A stretch of 39,237 nucleotides of DNA from positions 1-39,237 of the forward strand of contig VGTK01000037.1 of assembly GCA_016874715.1 (NCBI GenBank). The letters run 5' to 3'. The notes beneath the pieces were generated by a model. It was given only the letters and a program-made list of their open reading frames with translations, was not told where the DNA came from and made no database searches. The first letter of the stretch is position 1. Each line of letters starts with the position of its first letter. Positions 15,455-21,845 of the stretch are shown here, piece after piece. This stretch comes from Deltaproteobacteria bacterium. GTDB taxonomy: Bacteria; Desulfobacterota; Binatia; UBA12015. Both the position numbers and the translations under genes were made by a program.

Positions 15455-16114
15455 ATGACGCTGCTGCCCGACACGATCCCGATCTTTCCCCTACCCAACG
15501 TCGTGCTGTTCCCGCAGATCGACCTGCCGCTGCACATCTTCGAGCCGCGCTATCGCGAGATGGTCGCGGACGCGATGAGCGGTGACCGCCTGATCGGCAT
15601 GGTGCTTCTGCGGGGCGACTGGAGGCGCGAGTACCACGGTGCGCCCGAGGTCTTTCCGCTCGGCTGTGTCGGACGCATCGAGACCTTCGATCTGCTGCCC
15701 GACGGCCGCTCGAACCTGGTGCTGCGCGGCGTCGCACGCTTCGACATGACCGCAGAGGTGGAGGGACGCGCCTACAGGCGTGCGCGCGTGTCGTGGCGGA
15801 CGGAGAGCGAGCAGGCAGTCGCGGAGGAGATCGAGCACCTGAACGCGCGGCTGCAGATCAGCGTCGCGCGGCTGCTCGCGCGGCGCGAGCTCGAAGTCCC
15901 GTCGGACATGTGGGAGCGTCTGCCCCGCGGAACCGGGCTGCTGGTCAACACGCTCGCATCGGTTCTCGATCTCGCGGCGATCGAGCAGCTCGCGCTCCTC
16001 GAGTGTGACGACGTCGCGGACCGCGTCGAGCGCCTGCTGGAGGTCCTCGAGTTCCGCCTGGCTGGCGGGGCCGCGTTCCTGGCGAGCAGCGGCGACGACG
16101 AGCCGCGTCACTGA
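15455..16114 (+). CDS. LON peptidase substrate-binding domain protein
   Basis: 219 residues, a stand-alone LON N-terminal (PUA-like beta) domain: I-P-I-F-P-L-P-N-V-V-L-F-P at 7-19, L-P-L-H-I-F-E-P-R-Y at 23-32, then G-C-V-G-R-I ... G-R-S-N-L-V-L-R-G-V-A-R-F and a helical C-terminus. There is no AAA+ or Ser-Lys protease domain, so this is not Lon itself; members of this family are presumed adaptors or substrate-binding proteins. Start: GAGG at 15445-15448 is 6 nt from ATG 15455 but abuts ATG 15449, so 15455 is preferred. Confidence 0.88.
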   Translation: MTLLPDTIPIFPLPNVVLFPQIDLPLHIFEPRYREMVADAMSGDRLIGMVLLRGDWRREYHGAPEVFPLGCVGRIETFDLLPDGRSNLVLRGVARFDMTAEVEGRAYRRARVSWRTESEQAVAEEIEHLNARLQISVARLLARRELEVPSDMWERLPRGTGLLVNTLASVLDLAAIEQLALLECDDVADRVERLLEVLEFRLAGGAAFLASSGDDEPRH

Positions 16115-16130
16115 GCCGGGAGCCGCGTCG

Positions 16131-16352
16131 ATGCCCACCGTCACGGCCCTCATCGTCGTCCTGGCCTTTCTGTCGGGGTGTGTGACGGCCGTCACCGGCG
16201 TCTGGGTCGGCCGCGGCCAGAGTCCGGTCTCGCTGGTCCTGAACTGGGGGGCGGTGACGCTGGTCCTGCAGCTCTTTGCCGCCTGCATCGCCGTGTTCCA
16301 CGCCCGGGCGGACCGGGCCATCGCGCGGCAAGGGCAGGACGCGGCGCCATAG
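16131..16352 (+). CDS. Small membrane protein, two helices
   Basis: 73 residues. Two hydrophobic segments (about 5-27 and 33-57) are separated by a short polar loop W-V-G-R-G-Q-S-P-V, followed by a charged tail (H-A-R-A-D-R-A-I-A-R-Q-G-Q-D). I do not recognise a family. It starts 16 bp after the LON-domain gene, so the two are probably cotranscribed. The Cys-17 region (F-L-S-G-C) also resembles a lipobox, so a lipoprotein with one transmembrane segment cannot be excluded. Confidence 0.6.
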   Translation: MPTVTALIVVLAFLSGCVTAVTGVWVGRGQSPVSLVLNWGAVTLVLQLFAACIAVFHARADRAIARQGQDAAP

Positions 16353-16428
16353 CGCCCACCCGCCCCGGGGCCGGCAGGTCCCTTCTCGGGCTTGCCCGAT
16401 CTGCTAGGGAGCACGGGCGGAGGGAAGC

Positions 16429-17622
16429 ATGCGACGAACCTTCAACGACATCATGAACGATGCGCGCCAGGTGGTCCCGGAAGTCACGGTCGACCAGGTG
16501 AAGCAGCGCCTCACCGGCAACGGCTCCCAGGCCCACGTGATCGACGTGCGCGAGAAGGAGGAGTACCGGGAGGGCCATCTTCCGGGTGCGGTGTCGGTGC
16601 CGCGCGGGTTCCTCGAGATGAAGATCGAGGAGACCGTTCCCGAACGAGGCGCCGAGATGATCGTCTACTGCCAGGGCGGCACCCGTTCTCTGATCGCCGG
16701 CAAGATCCTCAAGGACATGGGCTACACGAACGTCGTGTCCATGTCCGGTGGCTTCGGGGCCTGGAAGGGTGCCGGCAATGCATGGACGGCCGACCGCCAG
16801 TTCTCCGCCGACCAGCTGCAGCGCTACAGCCGGCACTTCCTGCTGCCCGAGGTCGGCGAGGCCGGCCAGGCCAAGCTGCTCGACGCGAAGGTGCTCCTGA
16901 TCGGCGCCGGGGGCCTCGGCTCGCCGACCGCGTACTACCTCGCGGCGGCCGGAGTCGGAACGATCGGCATCGTCGACGACGACATCGTCGACCGCTCGAA
17001 CCTGCAGCGGCAGATCTTGCACAACGAGGAGCGCGTCGGCATGCCGAAGGTCGAGTCGGCGAAGCTCACGCTGCAGGGCCTCAACCCCGACGTGAACGTG
17101 ATCGGATACCGGGAGCGCGTGAACTCCGGGAACATCATGCGCCTGATCGCCGACTACGACATCGTCGTCGACGGCTGCGACAACTTTCCGACCCGCTATC
17201 TCGTCAACGATGCCTGCGTGTTCGCCGACAAGCCGAACGTGCACGGCAGCATCTTCCAGTTCGAGGGACAGGCGACCGTGTTCCACCCGGGGAAGGGCCC
17301 CTGCTACCGGTGCCTGTTCCCGGAGCCGCCACCGCCGGGGGCCGCGCCGTCCTGCGCAGAGGCGGGCGTGCTGGGCGTCTTGCCGGGCCTGGTCGGGTGC
17401 GTGCAAGCCGTCGAGACCGTCAAGCTCATCCTCGGCGTCGGGAACCCGCTGGTCGGCCGACTGCTGCACTTCGACACGCTGGCGATGGAGATCAAGCAGC
17501 TCAAGCTGCGGCGTGACCCGGAGTGCCCGGTGTGCGGCGAGCGTCCGACGGTCACCGATCTCATCGACTACGAGGAGTTCTGCGGGCTCCGCGGAGGCCA
17601 CGACCAGGCGGCTTCGGCCTGA
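16429..17622 (+). CDS. Rhodanese-MoeB/ThiF fusion (sulfur-carrier adenylyltransferase)
   Basis: 397 residues. Residues ~18-120 are a rhodanese domain with active-site Cys81 in Y-C-Q-G-G-T-R-S. Residues ~128-385 are an E1-like MoeB/ThiF domain: the ATP-binding loop G-A-G-G-L-G-S (159-165), D-R-S-N-L-Q-R-Q (188-195), D-G-C-D-N-F-P-T-R (248-256), and zinc ligands C292/C295 and C366/C369. It should adenylate the C-terminal Gly of a MoaD/ThiS-like carrier and pass persulfide sulfur to it. The domain order, rhodanese first, is the reverse of MOCS3/Uba4. The ATG is preceded by GCGGAGGG, and TGCTA lies at 16402-16406. No carrier protein is encoded nearby. Confidence 0.92.
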   Translation: MRRTFNDIMNDARQVVPEVTVDQVKQRLTGNGSQAHVIDVREKEEYREGHLPGAVSVPRGFLEMKIEETVPERGAEMIVYCQGGTRSLIAGKILKDMGYTNVVSMSGGFGAWKGAGNAWTADRQFSADQLQRYSRHFLLPEVGEAGQAKLLDAKVLLIGAGGLGSPTAYYLAAAGVGTIGIVDDDIVDRSNLQRQILHNEERVGMPKVESAKLTLQGLNPDVNVIGYRERVNSGNIMRLIADYDIVVDGCDNFPTRYLVNDACVFADKPNVHGSIFQFEGQATVFHPGKGPCYRCLFPEPPPPGAAPSCAEAGVLGVLPGLVGCVQAVETVKLILGVGNPLVGRLLHFDTLAMEIKQLKLRRDPECPVCGERPTVTDLIDYEEFCGLRGGHDQAASA

Positions 17623-17623
17623 G

Positions 17624-18262
17624 ATGCAGCCGTTCCCCGGCAGGGGGCGGATCTACCTCCTGCGGCACGGCGAGACCGAGTGGAATCGCGAGCGCCGCAT
17701 CATGGGACGCCGCCCGGTCCCGCTCAGCGAGCGGGGCCGGGCGCAGATTCTCACCCTGGCACCGTACCTCGTACCACTCGGCATCGAGATGATCGTGACG
17801 AGCCCGCTCGAGCGCGCTCGCGCGACGGCCGAGCTGATCGCGCAGCAGATCGGTGGTGTCCCGGTGCAGGCCGAGCCCGGGCTCACCGAGGTCGACTACG
17901 GATCCTGGGAGGGCACGACCTTTCGCGATCTCGTGCAGGCCCCCGAGTTCCACGCGTACTGGCAGGAGCCGGTGGCGACGCCGTGTCCGGGCGGCGGCGA
18001 GAGCCTGCTCCAGGTGCGCGACCGCGTGTTCGCGGCGATGGCGCGTGTCGCCGAAGCCGCAGCGCGACGTCCGGCGATCGTCGTCTCGCACGGCGACCCG
18101 CTGCGCCTCATCCTGTGCGCTTGCCTGCAGATGGACCCTGCTCAGCTGCGCCGGATCCGCCTCGACAACGGCGGACTGTCGGCAATCGAGCTGACTGGTG
18201 ACTGGGCCGAAGTGAAGTTCCTGAACATGCGGCCCGACCTCGACGCGCTGCTGCAGGATTGA
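17624..18262 (+). CDS. Histidine phosphatase family protein (phosphoglycerate mutase-like)
   Basis: 212 residues. The branch-1 catalytic motif is L-L-R-H-G-E-T-E-W-N (12-21), with the phosphorylated His15 and Arg14. Further residues are R63/A-R-A-T (S-P-L-E-R-A-R-A-T), E-V-D-Y-G-S-W-E-G (~88-96) with the acid Glu, and the second His in V-V-S-H-G-D (~155-160). Substrates in this family vary (cobalamin precursor, sugar phosphates, phosphoglycerate), and no neighbour decides the matter. It begins 2 bp after the MoeB fusion stop, so it is cotranscribed. The downstream gap contains an opposing RNA gene. Confidence 0.9.
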   Translation: MQPFPGRGRIYLLRHGETEWNRERRIMGRRPVPLSERGRAQILTLAPYLVPLGIEMIVTSPLERARATAELIAQQIGGVPVQAEPGLTEVDYGSWEGTTFRDLVQAPEFHAYWQEPVATPCPGGGESLLQVRDRVFAAMARVAEAAARRPAIVVSHGDPLRLILCACLQMDPAQLRRIRLDNGGLSAIELTGDWAEVKFLNMRPDLDALLQD

Positions 18263-18284
18263 GAGCGTCGGGCGGCCACGGAAG

Positions 18285-18359
18285 AAAAAAACCCCGGGGA
18301 GCCTTCCGAGCAATCCTGAGATCCGCTCGGCCTCGCGGTGTAGCGAGGGTCCCCGGGGT
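18285..18359 (-). terminator. Branched rho-independent terminator of the minus-strand RNA
   Basis: Reading the minus strand, ACCCCGGGGA (18359-18350) pairs perfectly with TCCCCGGGGT (18300-18291) and is followed by a run of seven T (18291-18285). Two hairpins sit inside the closing stem: CCTCGC/GCGAGG (18348-18343 with 18336-18331) and CCGAGC/GCTCGG (18330-18325 with 18311-18306). The T-run exists only in the minus direction, so it terminates a transcript reading toward the phosphatase gene. Confidence 0.85.
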
Positions 18360-18412
18360 CGGTGGTGCCTGGAATTCTCCCAGGCGACCACGTGTGTTCT
18401 ACGTAGCCGGGC

Positions 18413-18460
18413 CTAGGAGGCCACCACCTCACAGTCCACCTGCGTACAACTTGCAATCAC
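18413..18460 (-). CDS. Candidate 15-residue peptide with two cysteines
   Basis: A GTG at 18460-18458 opens M-I-A-S-C-T-Q-V-D-C-E-V-V-A-S, stopped by TAG at 18415-18413. The GTG lies 10 nt after GGAGG of the strongest Shine-Dalgarno in the window, a workable spacing. The reading frame overlaps the 5' arm of the downstream stem, so translation could affect folding, as in leader-peptide systems. No family is recognised. The alternative frame beginning TTG at 18456 gives a longer Trp-rich translation that runs through the terminator and into the phosphatase gene, and I consider it a shadow. Confidence 0.4.
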   Translation of the reverse strand: MIASCTQVDCEVVAS

Positions 18461-18462
18461 GA

Positions 18463-18478
18463 CTGGATCACCTCCTTT
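18463..18478 (-). promoter_or_regulatory. Extended Shine-Dalgarno, 16-nt match to the 16S 3' end
   Basis: The minus strand reads AAAGGAGGTGATCCAG, the exact complement of the conserved last 16 bases of bacterial 16S rRNA (CTGGATCACCTCCTTT). Ordinary ribosome-binding sites in this window match only 4-8 bases. Read on the plus strand, the same bases would be a copy of the anti-Shine-Dalgarno tail. Confidence 0.8.
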
Positions 18479-18655
18479 CCCGGCGGGGCCGCCTCCGGGG
18501 CTCATCGTTCCCGGACACGGCTGAGCGCGGGCTCCAGACCCGCTGTCGGCTCGGGACCGCCAGTCTGTCCCTTCCCGACACGACCCGTCACCCGAACGGG
18601 ACTACCCCGTGCGGGCAACTCCACGGACGCTGTTCACCGTCCGGGCCGTGAGCGA

Positions 18656-18684
18656 ATGCTACGCCCATCCGTGAATCGTGTCCA
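18656..18684 (-). promoter_or_regulatory. Predicted promoter of the minus-strand RNA
   Basis: On the minus strand TGGACA (18684-18679, 5/6 match to TTGACA) and TAGCAT (18661-18656, 4/6 match to TATAAT) are spaced by exactly 17 bp, placing the start near 18649. The plus strand across the same -10 reads TGCTAC, resembling the extended -10 elements found before other genes here, so divergent use for the 18774 gene is possible. Confidence 0.55.
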
Positions 18685-18773
18685 GATTCGGTCGATCGGA
18701 ACTTGGAGACGGCGCGTACGGACGCGCCACGCGTACCTTGACCGCGCAGGGGGGGCATCGATAGAGCGCGGGC

Positions 18774-18968
18774 ATGGGCCCGCTCATCGTCGCCGGGCTG
18801 GTCGCCTTTGCGATCGGCTTGATTCGCCTCGGCAGTCGCATCCCGCCGCGCGCCTTCGATCGCGACCACGAGCTGCGGCGAGGCGCCGAGCTGTCGTTCC
18901 TGCCGTTCGGCCGGCAGCCGACCGAGCCGGTCGATGCCGAGAGCGCCCGCGTCGGCAGGCCGTTCTGA
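18774..18968 (+). CDS. Possible small membrane protein
   Basis: 64 residues. One N-terminal hydrophobic segment (P-L-I-V-A-G-L-V-A-F-A-I-G-L-I, ~3-17) is followed by a charged tail with R-D-H-E-L-R-R-G-A-E-L-S-F-L-P-F-G. This is the layout of a single-pass anchor with a cytoplasmic tail. The ribosome-binding site is weak and I know no family. It is kept because the hydrophobic helix and the polar tail look protein-like and nothing else explains this stretch, but a chance ORF is possible. Confidence 0.4.
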   Translation: MGPLIVAGLVAFAIGLIRLGSRIPPRAFDRDHELRRGAELSFLPFGRQPTEPVDAESARVGRPF

Positions 18969-19113
18969 CGCCTGGCCCGCCGCGACCCGGCCGCAGAAGA
19001 TCCCGCGGGGAAGCCACCCCGCCCGGTGGGAATCCCGCCGTGGTGCGCGCCAGCCACGGACACGTCGCAGCGAACGCCGGTCGCCCCGTGGTCGGCTTGC
19101 GCCGGCGGCAGGA

Positions 19114-20040
19114 TCAGTCCTGCAGGAAGTCGATCAGCGCCTGGCTGACCTCCTCGGGTCGCTCCTGCTGCACCCAGTGGCTGCAATCCGGGATGAAGCG
19201 GATCGAGAACGGAGCGTCGACGAGATCTCCCGTGCCGACGGTGAGCTCCTTGCCGAGCGCGACGTCGTCCTCGGCCCAGATCATCAGAGTCGGGCAGCCG
19301 ATCCGGGTGTCCATCGAGTAACGCCCGATCGCCGCCCGGTTGCGGAACTGGGCGCGATAGTAGTTGATCGCGGCGGTCGCAGCGCCGGGTGGCTCGAAGG
19401 AGCGCTTGATCTCGCGGATGTCTTCGGCCGAGAAGACCTCGCGGTCCTTGCGCACGACCATGCCGCGAAAGCCCCGCTCGAGAGCTGCCATGTCGTTGCG
19501 CGTCAGCAGCCACTCCGGCAGGCGCGGGATCTGGAAGAAGAACATGTACCAGCTGCGCAGCAGCTGCCGCGGGTTCGAGCGCACGTTCGTCGCGAAGATC
19601 GCCGGGTGCGGGCAGTTGCAGACGGCGAGCTTCCGGCAGGCGTCGGGATGGTCGATGGCGAACGCCCAGCTGATCGCGCCCCCCCAGTCGTGCCCGACGA
19701 TCGCCGCGCTCTCGTAGCCGAGCGCATCGATCAGCCCGCGCACGTCGCCGGTGAGGTGCTGCATCTCGTAGGATGCGACGCTGGCCGGGCGGTCGCTGCC
19801 GCCGTAGCCGCGCAGGCTCGGCACCACCACGCGGTAGCGCTCCGCGAGCACCGGGATCTGGTGGCGCCACGAGTACCACGACTCGGGAAAGCCGTGCAGC
19901 AGCACGACGAGCGGACGCCCCCCCTCCCCGGAGGTCGCGCAGTCGAGCGTGACCTCGCCGCAGCGGATTCGCCGACGTTCGACGGCCAGCGGCGCTAACG
20001 AAACGCGGGGAGACCCGGCAACCGAGTCGGTGTCGACCAT
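19114..20040 (-). CDS. Alpha/beta hydrolase, epoxide hydrolase-like
   Basis: 308 residues from ATG 20040. It has the oxyanion motif H-G-F-P at 49-52, followed by E-S-W-Y-S-W-R-H-Q, the nucleophile Asp118 in G-H-D-W-G-G, a lid region with several Tyr, an acidic residue in W-A-E-D-D, and the catalytic His (about 288) in C-S-H-W-V-Q-Q-E. An Asp nucleophile in G-H-D-W-G-G with the H-G-F-P loop is the signature of soluble epoxide hydrolases (and the related haloalkane dehalogenases); the lid tyrosines favour epoxide hydrolase. The substrate is unknown. It is encoded alone, downstream of and codirectional with efp. Confidence 0.88.
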   Translation of the reverse strand: MVDTDSVAGSPRVSLAPLAVERRRIRCGEVTLDCATSGEGGRPLVVLLHGFPESWYSWRHQIPVLAERYRVVVPSLRGYGGSDRPASVASYEMQHLTGDVRGLIDALGYESAAIVGHDWGGAISWAFAIDHPDACRKLAVCNCPHPAIFATNVRSNPRQLLRSWYMFFFQIPRLPEWLLTRNDMAALERGFRGMVVRKDREVFSAEDIREIKRSFEPPGAATAAINYYRAQFRNRAAIGRYSMDTRIGCPTLMIWAEDDVALGKELTVGTGDLVDAPFSIRFIPDCSHWVQQERPEEVSQALIDFLQD

Positions 20041-20151
20041 CGGCGGTGGTCCTATGCGCAACGCTGCCGGATCGCAACGCGGCACCGTAACGATCGGCGC
20101 CGCGTGGCCGTGCCGCGATGGGCGAGCCCGCCGCGGCTCCGGAACCGCTCC

Positions 20152-20193
20152 GCGCCGAGGACGCGCGCAACGGTCGGCACGCGTCCTCGGCGC
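20152..20193 (-). terminator. 13-bp hairpin downstream of efp
   Basis: GCGCCGAGGACGC (20152-20164) and its exact complement (20181-20193) enclose a 16-nt loop, 55 bp after the efp stop in the minus direction. No T-run follows, so it may be an intrinsic terminator of the GC-rich type or an mRNA 3'-end stabiliser. The remaining ~100 bp to the hydrolase start show nothing else recognisable. Confidence 0.5.
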
Positions 20194-20247
20194 AGGCAGC
20201 GGCGCGGTGGAAGCGGCACGGAGCGCGCCGGCCGCCGCGGTCGGACT

Positions 20248-20817
20248 TCAGTCGCCCTTGGCGCGCGAAACGTAGCTGCCGGTCTCGGTGTCGACGCGGA
20301 TCACGTCGCCAACGTCGATGAAGTTCGGAACCGGGACGACGAGGCCGGTCTCGACCGTCGCCGGCTTGAGCGCGTTGGTGACGGTCGCCGACTTGAGGCC
20401 CGGAGCGGTCTCGGTGACGGTAAGGTCGAGCGTCTTCGGCAGCGCCACTCCGAGCGGGGTGCTCTCGAAGAACTCGACCATGATCTTGACGTTCGGCAAC
20501 AGGTACTTCGCTGCGTCGCCGAGGTCCTCGGCGGAGAGACCGATCTGCTCGTAGGTCTCGGTGTTCATGAAGTGGTGCTGCTCGCCGTCCGAGTAGAGGT
20601 ACTCCATCTCGTGCTGCTCGAGGGTGATGCGGTCGACCTTGTCTTCCGAGCGAAACCGGTTCTCGGTCGAGTTTCCCGACCGGATGCTGCGCAGCTTGGT
20701 CTGCACCATGCCGCGCCAGTTGCCCGGCGTGATGTGGACGACGTTCGTCACGCGATAGAGTTCGTTGTTGTACATGATGACCATACCCACGCGGAGCTGG
20801 GTGGCGGGGATTACCAT
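20248..20817 (-). CDS. efp: Elongation factor P with non-lysine loop tip
   Basis: 189 residues, the normal EF-P length, with three beta domains and the C-terminal signature G-D-V-I-R-V-D-T-E-T-G-S-Y-V-S-R. EF-P enters the ribosomal E site and relieves stalling at polyproline. The domain I loop that contacts the P-site tRNA reads P31-G-N33-W-R35-G where E. coli has P-G-K34-G-Q-A, so the usual modified Lys (or Arg) is Asn. The adjacent Q-T-K-L-R is conserved. AGGAGG lies 8 nt before the ATG. The gene is just downstream of the tandem-duplicated cupin 3' end. Confidence 0.96.
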   Translation of the reverse strand: MVIPATQLRVGMVIMYNNELYRVTNVVHITPGNWRGMVQTKLRSIRSGNSTENRFRSEDKVDRITLEQHEMEYLYSDGEQHHFMNTETYEQIGLSAEDLGDAAKYLLPNVKIMVEFFESTPLGVALPKTLDLTVTETAPGLKSATVTNALKPATVETGLVVPVPNFIDVGDVIRVDTETGSYVSRAKGD

Positions 20818-20856
20818 CGTTGCTTCCTCCTGGTGGAGCGGCGGGCGCGATACGGC

Positions 20857-20986
20857 GCGTCGGTGCGGAGCTGCGGTTTCGGCGCCATGCGTCGGCGCAG
20901 AGCTAGGGTTTCGGCGCCATGCGTCGGCGCAGAGCTAGGGTTTCGGCGCCATGCGTCGGCGCAGAGCTAGGGTTTCGGCGCCATGA
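20857..20986. repeat. 32-bp tandem repeat derived from the cupin gene's 3' end
   Basis: Three identical 32-bp units (20877-20908, 20909-20940, 20941-20972) are followed by a 14-base partial copy (20973-20986) and preceded by a degenerate half unit (20857-20876). The unit contains GGCGCCGAAACCCTAG on the minus strand, which is the end of the cupin reading frame including its TAG stop. The duplication therefore started inside the gene's tail and extended into the efp upstream region. Period 32 is the same as in the unrelated array at 13418. Confidence 0.95.
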
Positions 20987-21287
20987 AGACCAGCATCGTG
21001 AGCCGTTCCGGTCCCGGGTTCGTGACGCCGTGCGGCTCGGACGGTGCGGCGTACGCGGCCTCGCCTGCGCCGAGCCGGCGCGTCGCGCTGCCGATCTGCA
21101 CGTCGGCCACGCCGTCGATCACGTAGTAGATCTTGTCCGAGCCTGCATGGGCGTGCGCGGACTGTGCCTGGCCGGGCTCGAAGCAGTAGACGTCGCAGAA
21201 CATCCGCTCCGAGTCGAACAAGTTGTTCTTGCGCATCTTCTCCGTCGCGAAGACGGCCCTTTCGCGAACGTCGACGAAAGCACTCAT
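20967..21287 (-). CDS. Small cupin-domain protein
   Basis: 106 residues forming a single cupin beta-barrel: the first motif region H-A-H-A-G-S-D-K-I-Y-Y-V-I-D-G (~46-60) and the second P-S-E-P-H-G-V-T-N-P-G (~82-92), with His residues able to bind a metal. The function of such stand-alone cupins ranges from dioxygenases and isomerases to sugar or ligand binding, and nothing here decides it. GAGG precedes the ATG. The start is 7 bp after the stop of the upstream membrane-protein gene, so they form an operon. Its last codons lie inside the tandem repeat. Confidence 0.88.
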   Translation of the reverse strand: MSAFVDVRERAVFATEKMRKNNLFDSERMFCDVYCFEPGQAQSAHAHAGSDKIYYVIDGVADVQIGSATRRLGAGEAAYAAPSEPHGVTNPGPERLTMLVFMAPKP

Positions 21288-21294
21288 GGGAACC

Positions 21295-21759
21295 TCAGCG
21301 CCGCGCCGCGACCGCGATCGTCGCGACGGTCAGGGCCACGGTGAACCAGGCCGCGCCGGCGATACGGGAAGTCATGCTGCGCAGCTTCGCCTCGTCCACG
21401 GCCTCACCCCACTCGTCCTGTCGCACGAGCCGGTGCCCGAGGCCGAACGCGATGTACGTCCCGGACATGACGACGAGGAACGCGAGGCCGAGCTTCCAGA
21501 CCAGGTGGCTGCCGAAGTCGGCGAAGTAGGTCGTGCCGAGCGCCTGCTTGTACTCGGTGATGCTCCAGGCGCCGGTCATGACCATGACGCCGAGCAGGGC
21601 GATGGCGAGCGGGTCGTAGATCCGCAGGCAGCGGGCGAGGGCGGTGCGCCGCGCCGCGCCGTCGGCGGTCCGGCGGGCCCGGGGCACGGTGAACAGGGCG
21701 AGCCCCGCGGTGGTGCCCAGGTAGAGCCCCGTCGCCAGCAGGTGGAGCTGCAGCAGCAT
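21295..21759 (-). CDS. Four-helix integral membrane protein (CopD/DUF2269-like)
   Basis: 154 residues from ATG 21759, with four hydrophobic segments (~2-22, 50-70, 88-110, 130-152). The segment order with L-H-L-L-A-T-G-L-Y-L-G near the N-terminus and W-K-L-G-L-A-F-L-V-V-M in the third helix recalls small CopD/DUF2269-type proteins, but the resemblance is weak. The frame is open for 16 more codons upstream, but that part runs through a hairpin and is probably not translated. It is cotranscribed with the cupin gene and divergent from the siroheme reductase. Confidence 0.65.
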   Translation of the reverse strand: MLLQLHLLATGLYLGTTAGLALFTVPRARRTADGAARRTALARCLRIYDPLAIALLGVMVMTGAWSITEYKQALGTTYFADFGSHLVWKLGLAFLVVMSGTYIAFGLGHRLVRQDEWGEAVDEAKLRSMTSRIAGAAWFTVALTVATIAVAARR

Positions 21760-21781
21760 GCCGCGTGGGTACCCAAAACCC

Positions 21782-21798
21782 CCCCTTTTCGAAAGGGG
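21782..21798. promoter_or_regulatory. Short hairpin in the divergent region
   Basis: CCCCTTT(TCG)AAAGGGG is a perfect 7-bp stem with a 3-nt loop, located between the divergent starts at 21759 and 21846. Such a symmetric site could bind a dimeric regulator or fold in the leader of either gene. There is no further evidence. Confidence 0.35.
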
Positions 21799-21845
21799 CG
21801 ATTGCATGGACTGGGAGCGGCTGCTTGTTATCGAGCGGAGCAGCC

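Larger units (their letters stand above)
18285..18649 (-). ncRNA. Candidate structured RNA gene with an extended 16S-complementary segment
   Basis: A minus-strand unit of about 365 nt bounded by a promoter-like pair and a strong terminator, with no protein gene overlapping most of it. Apparent structure in order: CGGACG(8 nt)CGTCCG at the 5' end (18643-18624); small hairpins ACGGG(7)CCCGT (18600-18584) and GCGGG(7)CCCGC (18543-18527); a 16-nt extended Shine-Dalgarno; a 15-codon ORF; then CACCACC (18428-18422) and GGTGGTG (18367-18361), complementary arms that enclose a GCCTGG(6)CCAGGC hairpin (18384-18367). The branched terminator ends it. I cannot assign it to a known RNA family. GC-rich DNA makes hairpins easily, so the promoter, the anti-16S match and the T-run terminator carry most of the weight. 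Confidence 0.6.

Noticed and set aside
18142..18456. Trp-rich minus-strand ORF over the RNA gene
   Set aside because: It runs through the terminator stem and deep into the phosphatase gene on the other strand. The TTG start is not positioned as well as the GTG of the 15-codon ORF.
18463..18478. Possible end of a 16S rRNA gene on the plus strand
   Set aside because: Only the last 16 bases match. The preceding sequence lacks the conserved helix 45 and the decoding-site region of 16S, and there is no 23S or tRNA nearby.
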